Of a stretch of 44,807 bases of DNA, positions 1-6,629 are shown piece after piece. Positions within the stretch are counted from its first letter, which is position 1, and each line of letters starts with the position of its first letter. The DNA lies in assembly GCF_947855115.1 (NCBI RefSeq), contig NZ_CANTZW010000033.1:1-44807 (forward strand), given 5' to 3'. The notes under the pieces are model-generated. The model did no database searches, was not told where the DNA came from, and saw only the letters and a list, made by a program, of their open reading frames with translations. This DNA comes from an uncultured Parabacteroides sp. GTDB taxonomy: Bacteria > Bacteroidota > Bacteroidia > Bacteroidales > Tannerellaceae. The position numbers and the translations under genes are program-made.

Positions 1-197
1 GCCTCACGGGTGGCGCGGTTCTGCTCCCTGACCCTCGCGTTGACTTCCGGCAGGTGGTACATCTTCAGAAACTCATAACTCCGCTTGCCGTTGACATAGA
101 TGTCAAGGTAGTACGATTCGGAACCGTCCGCAAGTTTCTTTGTACGGACTCTTACAGGCTCTTTCAGTTTGCTTGATTTTTTATTTGTCACTGCCAT
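1..197 (-). CDS. Tyrosine recombinase, N-terminal part (cut by window edge)
   Basis: The first 65 or so codons of a second integrase-like protein are visible; the rest lies beyond the left edge. It starts at the ATG at 197, three bases after the stop of the recombinase at 201-1334, so the two are probably co-transcribed. The visible part is a basic arm-binding-type N-terminus containing KKLADGSESYYLDIYVNGKR and then SYEFLKMYHLPE. This matches segment by segment the start of the upstream recombinase (KLADGRESLFID, then YEFLKLYLVPE), so the two are paralogues. The catalytic domain cannot be seen, so the family call rests on this similarity and on position. Tandem recombinases of this kind are common in Bacteroidetes mobile elements. 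Confidence 0.75.
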   Translation of the reverse strand, partial: MAVTNKKSSKLKEPVRVRTKKLADGSESYYLDIYVNGKRSYEFLKMYHLPEVNARVREQNRATRE

Positions 198-200
198 GTC

Positions 201-1334
201 TTAAAATACTTTGTCTATCAGTGAAACGGCCTCTTCTTTTTTCCTGTCAACGATTTTTGCGTAAACCTGCGTGGGGCGCACATCGGCATGTCCCATCATC
301 TTGCTGGCGGTATAAAGGTCAACCCCGGCGGTTATCAGCATTGTTCCGTAGGTATGGCGGCTCAGGTGAAAATGAAGGTGTCTGTCCAGCCCTGCCAGTT
401 CCGCCCATTTACGTAAATGCTTGTTCAGGACGGTATGGGACGGAAGCGAGAATACCGATGCCTCCGGTTCTCCCCGCTCAGGAAGCCACGATAACGCCTT
501 GGCGGGAAGAGGAAGCGATATGGGTTTGGAGTTTTTCTGCATCACCACCGATACGAAGTGCTGCCCGCCATTGACGGATATGTCGCTCCAGCACAAGTCC
601 GTAACATCGCCTACACGCAATCCGCAATAGCAGGTAAACAGAAATGCCCTGCGTATATTCTCCTTGATATAGGGGGTGTCCTCCAGTTTGCGGACTTCGT
701 CAAGGGTCAGGAACTCACGCTTGCTTTCCGGTCTCGCTATCTTTTCCTTGGCGCTCAGCAGTTTCCAAGGATTGTTCTTTATATACCCTTTCTGCCAGGC
801 AGCGGACAGGATGATGCCGAGAATCCAGAAACAGGAACAGGCGGTGGCTTGGGCGAGCGGCTTTCCTTGCGGAGTGAGAGGTTCGGATTGAAGCCACTCG
901 GCATAATCGGTACAGAATCTCTTGTCCATGTCACACAATCTTGTACCGGGGCGGAACTTCTCGAATTTGGTACGTGATGCCCTTAAATGCAGATGTGCGG
1001 GCTGTCCCCGTTGCTTGTATTCCTCCATCAACAGGCCAATGAAGTCGGACAACAACATCTTGGACTTGTCTTTGGCTGCTTCCTCCTGTGCCTTGTCATC
1101 AACCATGTTTTCGGTCTTGGCAATGATGAGTTCCTCCGCCTGACGGAGCGTTTTTGCATTTTCACGTTTCGCCTTGACGGAATTTTCCGGCACAAGATAC
1201 AATTTAAGGAACTCGTATTCGTGCTTGCCGTCAACCGTGCGGTCTATAAAAAGGGACTCACGGCCGTCCGCAAGTTTTCTTCTCCGCAGCTTGAACGGAC
1301 TTTTGTCTACTTTTGATTGCTTTTTTCTACCCAT
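201..1334 (-). CDS. Site-specific tyrosine recombinase (integrase)
   Basis: A 377-residue phage-integrase-family protein that would cut and join DNA at attachment sites of a mobile element. Residues 15-60 form a short arm-type DNA-binding domain, about 90-190 the SAM-like core-binding domain, and 205-377 the catalytic domain. The expected active-site set is visible: R240 (in CGLRVGD), K267 in the beta-hairpin, H323 and R326 (HLSR), H349 (GHAD) and the nucleophile Y358 (VYAKI). The reading frame is open further upstream to 1481, but the ATG at 1334 gives the usual N-terminus and lies about 28 bases below a TATATTTG promoter box, so this start is preferred. It differs clearly from the recombinase at 4237-5352 and is followed at once by a paralogous recombinase. 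Both may serve a second element adjoining the NBU-like module. Confidence 0.9.
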   Translation of the reverse strand: MGRKKQSKVDKSPFKLRRRKLADGRESLFIDRTVDGKHEYEFLKLYLVPENSVKAKRENAKTLRQAEELIIAKTENMVDDKAQEEAAKDKSKMLLSDFIGLLMEEYKQRGQPAHLHLRASRTKFEKFRPGTRLCDMDKRFCTDYAEWLQSEPLTPQGKPLAQATACSCFWILGIILSAAWQKGYIKNNPWKLLSAKEKIARPESKREFLTLDEVRKLEDTPYIKENIRRAFLFTCYCGLRVGDVTDLCWSDISVNGGQHFVSVVMQKNSKPISLPLPAKALSWLPERGEPEASVFSLPSHTVLNKHLRKWAELAGLDRHLHFHLSRHTYGTMLITAGVDLYTASKMMGHADVRPTQVYAKIVDRKKEEAVSLIDKVF

Positions 1335-1361
1335 TGTGCTCCAGTGTTTTATATTCTTGCG

Positions 1362-1369
1362 CAAATATA
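1362..1369 (-). promoter_or_regulatory. Promoter -7 box for tandem recombinases
   Basis: On the minus strand this reads TATATTTG, an exact match to the Bacteroidetes -7 consensus TAnnTTTG. It lies 27 bases upstream of the ATG at 1334. No clear -33 TTTG box is visible at the usual distance. Confidence 0.55.
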
Positions 1370-1550
1370 GTAAATCGGTTTGATATAAGTATCGAAACAG
1401 GTAACAAAAATAATTCAAAAATGGGTATAAATGGAATTTCACAGGAATAGATAAGAAAACAAGCTGTATTTTATAACACACAGATATACAATAATATAGA
1501 TTCTTATTTATAGAAATATTGCCCTTTCATTTCTCTTTGATTACAGATAT

Positions 1551-2586
1551 TTATCCTTTTTCCTCTTTTATGACCATCCTTTTGTTACTTAGGAAGGTGG
1601 CAACTTTAACCGCTTTGTTATGTCCCAGCTTAATGTTCTGCAGGGCATATCCTTCTTTCAGCCGTTCCAGATAATCGTCATAACTGGTAATACAGAAGTT
1701 CGAAAAAGCTGCGTCCAGAGCTGCCCGATGCACGCTCTCAGAAATTTCCTTGTACGGATCAAACGGTTCTTTTGCAGGTCTTCCGATTTTCTTTTCCTGG
1801 GGCTGATAGGAATCCAGCAGTTCAGGTAAGACTTCATCGTTTATACGGAAAGCAAACGGTTCAAATTCCCTGTCACGAATATGAATGGCTTCGACCACAC
1901 TTACTGTCCTGTCCATTTTGTCCACTTCTACCTGCATCACTGTTTCAGCCTTGTTGTTCAGTTCCGTGCCGATATGACCACGGGCATTCTCGTCATTCTT
2001 GTTCTGATGGAGAATGGTATGAATGTGAATCTGGCGGTCATCCGTCCATTGCATGAATCTGGAAATAATGTCGGTCGCTTCACTGGGGGAATTGATGTCA
2101 TAAAGAAAGTCTCGGATGCCATCTATAATCACTAGTCCGAGGTCGGGGATTGTGCCGATAGCCTGTTCGACTATAGCCAGACGTATCGGAGGGGCGTACT
2201 TGCGCAAAGCCAGCATAAGCATATTGTTTGGATTCTTGTCCTCCGGGAGTCCGGCAAGGCGCAGGATTCTTTTCAATACTTTCTGGCAATGATGGCGTCC
2301 TTGTTCTGTACAGAACAGTTCGCTTATCCTCTGGAAATGATGAACGGTATTTCAGCACAGTACCGTTTTTCAATGCCGATGCTGCAATGGCAGTAACGTT
2401 AAAAGTTTTCTTGCTTTTGGCCTTGCCTATAGAGGCACTAAAGTTCCCCAGTGTACCGATTGCGGCATCATCTACCATCAATACAACCGGTGACTGCTCA
2501 TAAGCTCCGTTTGCACTTACAGCAGATTCCTCCATATAAGCGGTCAATTCCTCATCAGTAGGAATTCTAATGTCTGTCTTGTCCAT
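1551..2586 (-). pseudogene. RepA-like AAA ATPase of mobile element, frameshifted (orf3-like)
   Basis: Two overlapping frames together encode one RecA/AAA-type ATPase of the kind found in Bacteroides mobilizable transposons. The N-terminal frame starts at 2586 and holds the phosphate-binding segment IGKAKSKKTF. The C-terminal frame carries LGLVIIDGIRDF (Walker B), HTILHQNKND and a C-terminal HTH-like tail. The coding sense moves between frames near 2310: the first runs SSFPEDKRTVLY, and the second resumes with TEQGRHHCQKVLKRILRL. The family usually reads VLYxDTEQ here, so about eight bases (two mod three) appear to be lost between TAC and GAA. Without a frame change the first product ends out of frame at 2098, lacking Walker B. 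It starts five bases after the excisionase-like gene. In NBU1-type elements the equivalent gene takes part in excision. A sequencing error is the main alternative to a true mutation. Confidence 0.75.
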
Positions 2587-2591
2587 AGGCC

Positions 2592-2966
2592 TTACACGTT
2601 TTTAGGATTAGCCTTACGACGGGTGGCAGCAAGCATCTGTGCCTGTTCTTCTTCAAAAGTCAGTGGAACCTGTACCTTTCTTCCGGTCTCAAGCCATTTG
2701 TCCAGTTCATCACGATAGACAAAAAGATGTTTGCCTTGTTTGATTACAGGAATGCCCCCATGCTTGACCTTATAATAAAATGAGGATTTGGATATGCCAA
2801 GGTAGGTACATACTTCATCCACTGTCATAGGAACGTGATGGTTCTCTTTGACTTTGTTTTGGACTGCTAGACTGTTTTTCAATACAGTTTCCAGACTTTC
2901 AATTCTCTTACATAATTCACCTACAACTGTAGGTAAATCGTTAAAGGTTAAATCTTTGAAATGCAT
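2592..2966 (-). CDS. Excisionase-like helix-turn-helix protein (orf2x-like)
   Basis: A protein of 124 residues. An N-terminal coiled-coil-like stretch (LPTVVGELCKRIESLETVL) is followed by a HTH_17/excisionase domain, MTVDEVCTYLGISKSSFYYKV, with the wing GIPVIKQGKHLFVYRDELDKWL typical of MerR-like excisionases and plasmid regulators. It probably bends DNA at the element ends or regulates the int genes. A GTG at 2999 would add eleven residues, but the ATG at 2966 is preferred because a 52-bp repeat upstream then lies at nearly the same distance from the start (42 bases) as its second copy does from the recombinase start (46 bases). The stop lies five bases before the RepA-like ATPase, suggesting one operon. 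Confidence 0.8.
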   Translation of the reverse strand: MHFKDLTFNDLPTVVGELCKRIESLETVLKNSLAVQNKVKENHHVPMTVDEVCTYLGISKSSFYYKVKHGGIPVIKQGKHLFVYRDELDKWLETGRKVQVPLTFEEEQAQMLAATRRKANPKNV

Positions 2967-3008
2967 AATGTCTTTATTTGTTGTGTTTGAATATGCCACA
3001 AACTAAAT

Positions 3009-3060
3009 CAATGACATTATGCAGAGAAACGGGAGAAGAGAATCATTTTTCGGTCTGTAT
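3009..3060. repeat. Two-part 52-bp repeat, copy 1
   Basis: Copy 1 consists of CAATGACATTATGCAGA (3009-3025), a 15-base spacer, and AATCATTTTTCGGTCTGTAT (3041-3060). Copy 2 at 5399-5450 matches 34 of the 37 outer bases with the same spacer length, while the spacer itself is not conserved. ATGCAGA and TCTGTAT form imperfect inverted arms. Both copies lie just upstream of minus-strand start codons, which suggests an operator or an accessory recombination site. Confidence 0.7.
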
Positions 3061-3064
3061 TAAT

Positions 3065-4057
3065 TCATTTTTTCTCACACTGGGCTTTGTTTATAAGAGT
3101 ATAATCAAATTTGAAATCATCATATTTTGGACTGTCAATAGGAATCTGACTGTGTATGGTATCCTTGAGATTCTTGACAAGGTATCCCAAGGTTGCATTT
3201 TTTAATTCATTAGGAAATATGGTTTTTATGAAATTGGCTCTTTCTGATAATGATACACCTAACCGTTCGCCTATATTCCAGACAAAATGTCTTAATGAAG
3301 GTGATGTAAGAGGAGTTTCCATTTTTGAACGGATGGGTTTATACAAATCTGATTGCCCACTTGCCAAATGGTCTATGTTTTCATGTAGTATAAGCAGATT
3401 CTCTTTGGTAAGAAATTTTGTGGTAGAATAGGTGGCATATTCATGAATAGCCTTTATAATCATTATTTTTCTCTCCAGTTCTTCCTTCTGAATTTCTTCC
3501 ATACGGCTTTCGAATCCCTGGAGATATGAAAAAGCTTCGGGTTTAACTTCTGAGGTAGGTTGTTGCTCCAAAACTTTTATTTCTTTCGAATCATCATGCT
3601 TCTCTGATATTGTAATGGATGTAACGATTTCAGAGCTGGCAGCTTTGTTTTCTGTTGTATCAGTATTTTTTGTCTTTTCCGGTAACTCAATCATTGAAAT
3701 AACTTCTGTTGTATTGCTAACTTCAATCATTTCTATATCTGAAACTTCTACAGTTGGTTCATTGCATTCTTCAATCATCATATCTGGTTTGGGAATAACC
3801 TTGTCAGGTATAGAATTTCTTTGATTATCAGAAAAGAACTGCGGACATTCATCAGTAAGGAATAGATAGAATACACGTTGTAATCCTCCGCACGTTGTGA
3901 TTATTACAACGGTTCCTAATATTATAGGTGTTGTATATCTGGTCAGATCTATCTGGTGATTAATGTACAGATATGTTGCAATTACTGAAAAAAGAATACA
4001 ACTTACTGCAAGTATGAAACTTGTCTTTCGTGCCGATAATTTAATATTGTTTGTCAT
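3065..4057 (-). CDS. Unidentified two-TM mobile-element protein (orf2-like position)
   Basis: I do not recognise this 330-residue protein. Residues 13-32 (FILAVSCILFSVIATYLYI) and about 43-68 look like two membrane-spanning segments with a short loop, which would put most of the chain on one side of the membrane, probably the cytoplasm. Residues about 85-180 are rich in E, S, T, K and V (for example VEVSDIEMIEVSNTTEV) and look disordered. Residues 185-330 form a mainly helical globular part with a conserved-looking core, SPSLRHFVWNIGERLGVSL. It follows the recombinase by 179 bases and has its own TATATTTG promoter box. Its place between int and the excisionase-like gene matches that of orf2 in NBU-type elements, but I infer this from order, not from similarity. 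Confidence 0.65.
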   Translation of the reverse strand: MTNNIKLSARKTSFILAVSCILFSVIATYLYINHQIDLTRYTTPIILGTVVIITTCGGLQRVFYLFLTDECPQFFSDNQRNSIPDKVIPKPDMMIEECNEPTVEVSDIEMIEVSNTTEVISMIELPEKTKNTDTTENKAASSEIVTSITISEKHDDSKEIKVLEQQPTSEVKPEAFSYLQGFESRMEEIQKEELERKIMIIKAIHEYATYSTTKFLTKENLLILHENIDHLASGQSDLYKPIRSKMETPLTSPSLRHFVWNIGERLGVSLSERANFIKTIFPNELKNATLGYLVKNLKDTIHSQIPIDSPKYDDFKFDYTLINKAQCEKK

Positions 4058-4088
4058 GTTCCATAATTATATGTATTAGTTTTTATGG

Positions 4089-4096
4089 CAAATATA
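4089..4096 (-). promoter_or_regulatory. Promoter -7 box for the two-TM protein gene
   Basis: Minus-strand TATATTTG, an exact TAnnTTTG match, 31 bases upstream of the ATG at 4057. Confidence 0.5.
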
Positions 4097-4158
4097 TTTT
4101 CTATTTCCAAATAGTTGTAATTAGTGACAGATAATCGTTGAGATTTTAAGAAAAATAA

Positions 4159-4210
4159 GCCTAAAGCACGAAAATCATACTCTAAATCATACTATAATCA
4201 TACTTTAGGC
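4159..4210. repeat. Inverted repeat enclosing three phased AATCATACT copies
   Basis: GCCTAAAG at 4159-4166 is perfectly complementary to CTTTAGGC at 4203-4210. Between and into the second arm lie three exact copies of AATCATACT at 4173-4181, 4185-4193 and 4196-4204, with periods of 12 and 11 bases, about one helical turn. The block lies 26 bases below the recombinase stop. Phased short repeats like this are typical of protein arrays such as recombinase arm sites or iterons. A transcription terminator is less likely because the loop is long and no T-run follows on the minus strand. Confidence 0.65.
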
Positions 4211-4236
4211 ATATTATTTATATAGGATACAGATTG

Positions 4237-5352
4237 CTATTCTTTCCTTTTTAGGGTAATCTTATTGCTCGCTTCACGCTTGTTGCTGTCCACTACTTTC
4301 ATGTATCTTTGAGTCGTGGTTATGCTCTTGTGAGCCATCATACTTTGTATGGTACGGATGTCGGTCCCTGCAGCTCCTTGTAGGGTTGCGAATGTTCTAC
4401 GATACGAATGGAATGTTATATTCTTGGTGATTCCGGCAGAACGAATCCATTCCTTCATGGGAACCTGGGTCCAGCACCTTTTCAGACCTTTGAATACCAA
4501 ACCCTTCTTCTCAGGTGAGTATTCTATTAGCTTCAGGGCTTCATCACTAATGGGGATGATGTCTTCCGTTTTTGTCTTCTGTGTGATGGTGTGTACACAT
4601 TTTCCTCCTGTTGCAAAATCAACAATTTCCTCCCAGCAGAGAGTAAGTATGTCACTGAGTCTCAAACTGGTCAGGCACGAAAAGAGGGAAGCGGTTTTTA
4701 GAATTGGTATCTTGCATGGCGTTTCGGCCAGACAGTACAATTCCTCTACACTCAGATAGTCCTTTACCACATCTACCGGTTCAATCTTTTCCAGAAAATC
4801 ATTTATGTTTGACTTGATCAGCCGATTGCGATAGAGAATCTTAAGGAATCCTCTGAATGTGGACCAGTAGCCGGAAGCTGAGTTTCGTGTAATATATCCA
4901 TCCCGTTTTAGCTGTCTGGCATTGAGCAGATATTCACGAAACTTGTTGCACAAATCTATATCAATTTCTTCGAAAGTACATTTGCCATGTACGAAGTTAT
5001 AGAAGTGCTGATAAACGAATTCCCATTTCTGGTCGTGCTTGGGAAGTTGCTTACGGTAGTATTCCAGAAAATCTGCCTTATATTTCCTCTTGTCGAAGAA
5101 ATCATAGCGTTCGTTTACGATAGCTTCAAAGCGCCGGCATCGGATGGCTTCTGCTTTCTCTGACATGGTTGCATTGAAGTCACGTTCCCGCTGGTTCTTT
5201 GGGTTGGCATAGATATAAATGTTCAAACCTTCGTGACGGATAGTCTTCATCGTTTCCTGGTCACGGTAGCCCGGATAATAGTCCAGATAGAAGGAAAGCA
5301 TACCATTTTTTAACGGGCGGGTTCTCAAAGTTACAGTTTTACATTCTGACAT
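4237..5352 (-). CDS. Tyrosine recombinase (integrase) of NBU-like element
   Basis: A 371-residue integrase with an N-terminal arm-binding domain (about 1-60), a core-binding SAM-like domain (about 90-190) and a C-terminal catalytic domain. Active-site residues in view are R231 (TSLRLSD), a lysine near 259-261 (QKTKTED), H315 and R318 (HSYR), H341 (AHKS) and Y350 (QRYMKVV). The family usually has TGLR where this protein has TSLR. It reads away from the mnmE junction and is followed by the two-TM protein, excisionase-like and ATPase genes in the order known for NBU-type mobilizable transposons. It is therefore the likely integrase of the element inserted beside mnmE. Copy 2 of the 52-bp repeat lies 46 bases before its ATG, so its expression or action is probably tied to that of the excisionase-like gene. 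Confidence 0.92.
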   Translation of the reverse strand: MSECKTVTLRTRPLKNGMLSFYLDYYPGYRDQETMKTIRHEGLNIYIYANPKNQRERDFNATMSEKAEAIRCRRFEAIVNERYDFFDKRKYKADFLEYYRKQLPKHDQKWEFVYQHFYNFVHGKCTFEEIDIDLCNKFREYLLNARQLKRDGYITRNSASGYWSTFRGFLKILYRNRLIKSNINDFLEKIEPVDVVKDYLSVEELYCLAETPCKIPILKTASLFSCLTSLRLSDILTLCWEEIVDFATGGKCVHTITQKTKTEDIIPISDEALKLIEYSPEKKGLVFKGLKRCWTQVPMKEWIRSAGITKNITFHSYRRTFATLQGAAGTDIRTIQSMMAHKSITTTQRYMKVVDSNKREASNKITLKRKE

Positions 5353-5398
5353 AGTTACAAATGTTATTAGTTGACTTAAATTTTGCGGTGAAGATGCA

Positions 5399-5450
5399 CA
5401 ATGACTTTATGCAGACCGCATTCAGCATAAAATCATTTTCCAGTCTGTAT
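5399..5450. repeat. Two-part 52-bp repeat, copy 2
   Basis: CAATGACTTTATGCAGA (5399-5415), a 15-base spacer, then AATCATTTTCCAGTCTGTAT (5431-5450). It has the same layout and orientation as the copy at 3009-3060, with one mismatch in the left block and two in the right. It lies between the four-HTH regulator gene and the recombinase gene, 46 bases from the recombinase start. Confidence 0.7.
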
Positions 5451-5469
5451 ATCTATCTGTACAGATTCA

Positions 5470-6345
5470 TTATCTGGCGCCCATAATGTGGTCAAATTCC
5501 ACTTTCAGGAATCTCACAAAGCGCCCTTTCTTCTCCCGTTTTATTTCGTGGAATTGCAGAATGCCGTAAACTGAATCCCGTGTAAGACTATACTTCTTCA
5601 TGGCTTCCTGCACGGTATAGTATTCTGAAGAATCATCTTCGGTTGTCTTCTTGGACAGATCGAAGTGAAGTTTTGAGTAGAATATCTGGCCGTGCTCTTT
5701 CTTTGAAGGGATGTTGTTGCGATAGACATGTGAACGGATGGCTACACGTGTCATCCCATAGTTTTTCTCGATTTCTTCCGGAGTGTACCATTCGGTCAAG
5801 GCATCATCCGTCTTATATTTGGCAAATGCCGCATCTATGTGCTTTTTACTGTAATAATTGAACTGGCGGATTTTGACTTTGGGAACATTGTTTTGCCGGG
5901 TATAGGTCCACACCCATTTGGCGTTGACTTTGTACTTTTCCGCAATCTGTTCAGCGGTATAATACTCGGTAACGTCAAATTCATCTTTTGGTCTGAGAAC
6001 TTCATAAGGTTTTGTTTTCAGCATCAGTTCGATGTCGGTTCTTCTGATGAGCGACATTCTTGAACTTAACCTTGATGCACGAAGTTTGTCCTCCTTTACC
6101 AGTTTATAGACATACTGGCGAGAAACGCCCATTAGTCTGGCTGCTTGAGAAAAGGTAAAGTATTCCTGGCTCTCCAGTTTGCTCTTTACCTCCAGCATTT
6201 CCTGAAATTCGCGCATTTCCATTCTACGTTCCTTCATGCGGTGTTTGTAACCTCTTTTGGAACATTGCGGACTACAATAATTGGTAGTGGTCTTTTTTGC
6301 CATGAAAGGCTTGCCGCACCACTGGCAGATTCTTTTTACTTCCAT
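5470..6345 (-). CDS. Zinc-ribbon regulator with four excisionase-like HTH units
   Basis: A 291-residue, strongly basic protein. Residues 4-35 look like a small zinc ribbon with Cys7, Cys10, Cys24 and Cys28. After a charged helix come four similar units: about 62-109 (YFTFSQAARLMGVSRQYVY), 128-174 (YYTAEQIAEKYKVNAKWVW), 186-230 (WYTPEEIEKNYGMTRVAIR) and 241-287 (YYTVQEAMKKYSLTRDSVY). Each opens with an aromatic-Y/F-T motif followed by a HTH_17/MerR-like helix pair. I read it as a DNA-binding protein that recognises several half-sites at once, such as a recombination directionality factor or a regulator of the element. Upstream, GGAG at 6356-6359 is a rare good Shine-Dalgarno match, about ten bases from the ATG. 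It is the gene nearest the chromosomal junction. Confidence 0.8.
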   Translation of the reverse strand: MEVKRICQWCGKPFMAKKTTTNYCSPQCSKRGYKHRMKERRMEMREFQEMLEVKSKLESQEYFTFSQAARLMGVSRQYVYKLVKEDKLRASRLSSRMSLIRRTDIELMLKTKPYEVLRPKDEFDVTEYYTAEQIAEKYKVNAKWVWTYTRQNNVPKVKIRQFNYYSKKHIDAAFAKYKTDDALTEWYTPEEIEKNYGMTRVAIRSHVYRNNIPSKKEHGQIFYSKLHFDLSKKTTEDDSSEYYTVQEAMKKYSLTRDSVYGILQFHEIKREKKGRFVRFLKVEFDHIMGAR

Positions 6346-6429
6346 TTTTGTTATTCTCCATATTTTAGTGAAACATAAGCTTTTTACTGCTCGGATAATT
6401 TCCCTTTTTGTCTACTCGCGTAAACCATT

Positions 6430-6509
6430 GTCAACACACGTCAACAAATGCGTCAGTGTGATATCGGGCAAAAGCCCTTAATTGTTCCGCGGTAGAAATA
6501 CGGTAGAAA
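6430..6509. repeat. Two pairs of phased direct repeats near the element end
   Basis: GTCAACA occurs at 6430-6436 and 6440-6446 (period 10). CGGTAGAAA occurs at 6490-6498 and 6501-6509 (period 11). Both pairs lie in the 280-base gap between the four-HTH gene and the mnmE terminator, where the element end should be. The one-turn spacing suggests arm-type sites for a recombinase or its accessory protein. I could not identify the core crossover sequence. Confidence 0.5.
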
Positions 6510-6560
6510 AATATGGTGAACAACAGTATCCAACTGTTTATAGCTGGATTTTTGGTAAAT

Positions 6561-6586
6561 AAAAAAGCCGCTGAAATTCAGCGACT
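6561..6586 (-). terminator. Rho-independent terminator of mnmE
   Basis: On the minus strand CGCTGAA and TTCAGCG (6569-6583) form a stem followed by GGCTTTTTTATT, a classical terminator about 45 bases after the mnmE stop. It marks the last clearly chromosomal sequence before the mobile region. Confidence 0.8.
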
Positions 6587-6629
6587 TCATTATAGTTGAT
6601 TCTAATTCGTTGCAGTTAATTATAAGCTA

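Noticed and set aside
2098..2276. Separate small gene from the out-of-frame end of the RepA-like ATPase
   Set aside because: After the frame change the residues (for example RTSDYRWHPRLSL) look random, while the other frame carries the family sequence.
6346..6629. tRNA gene as integration target
   Set aside because: I looked for a T-loop and acceptor pattern here and elsewhere in the window and found none.
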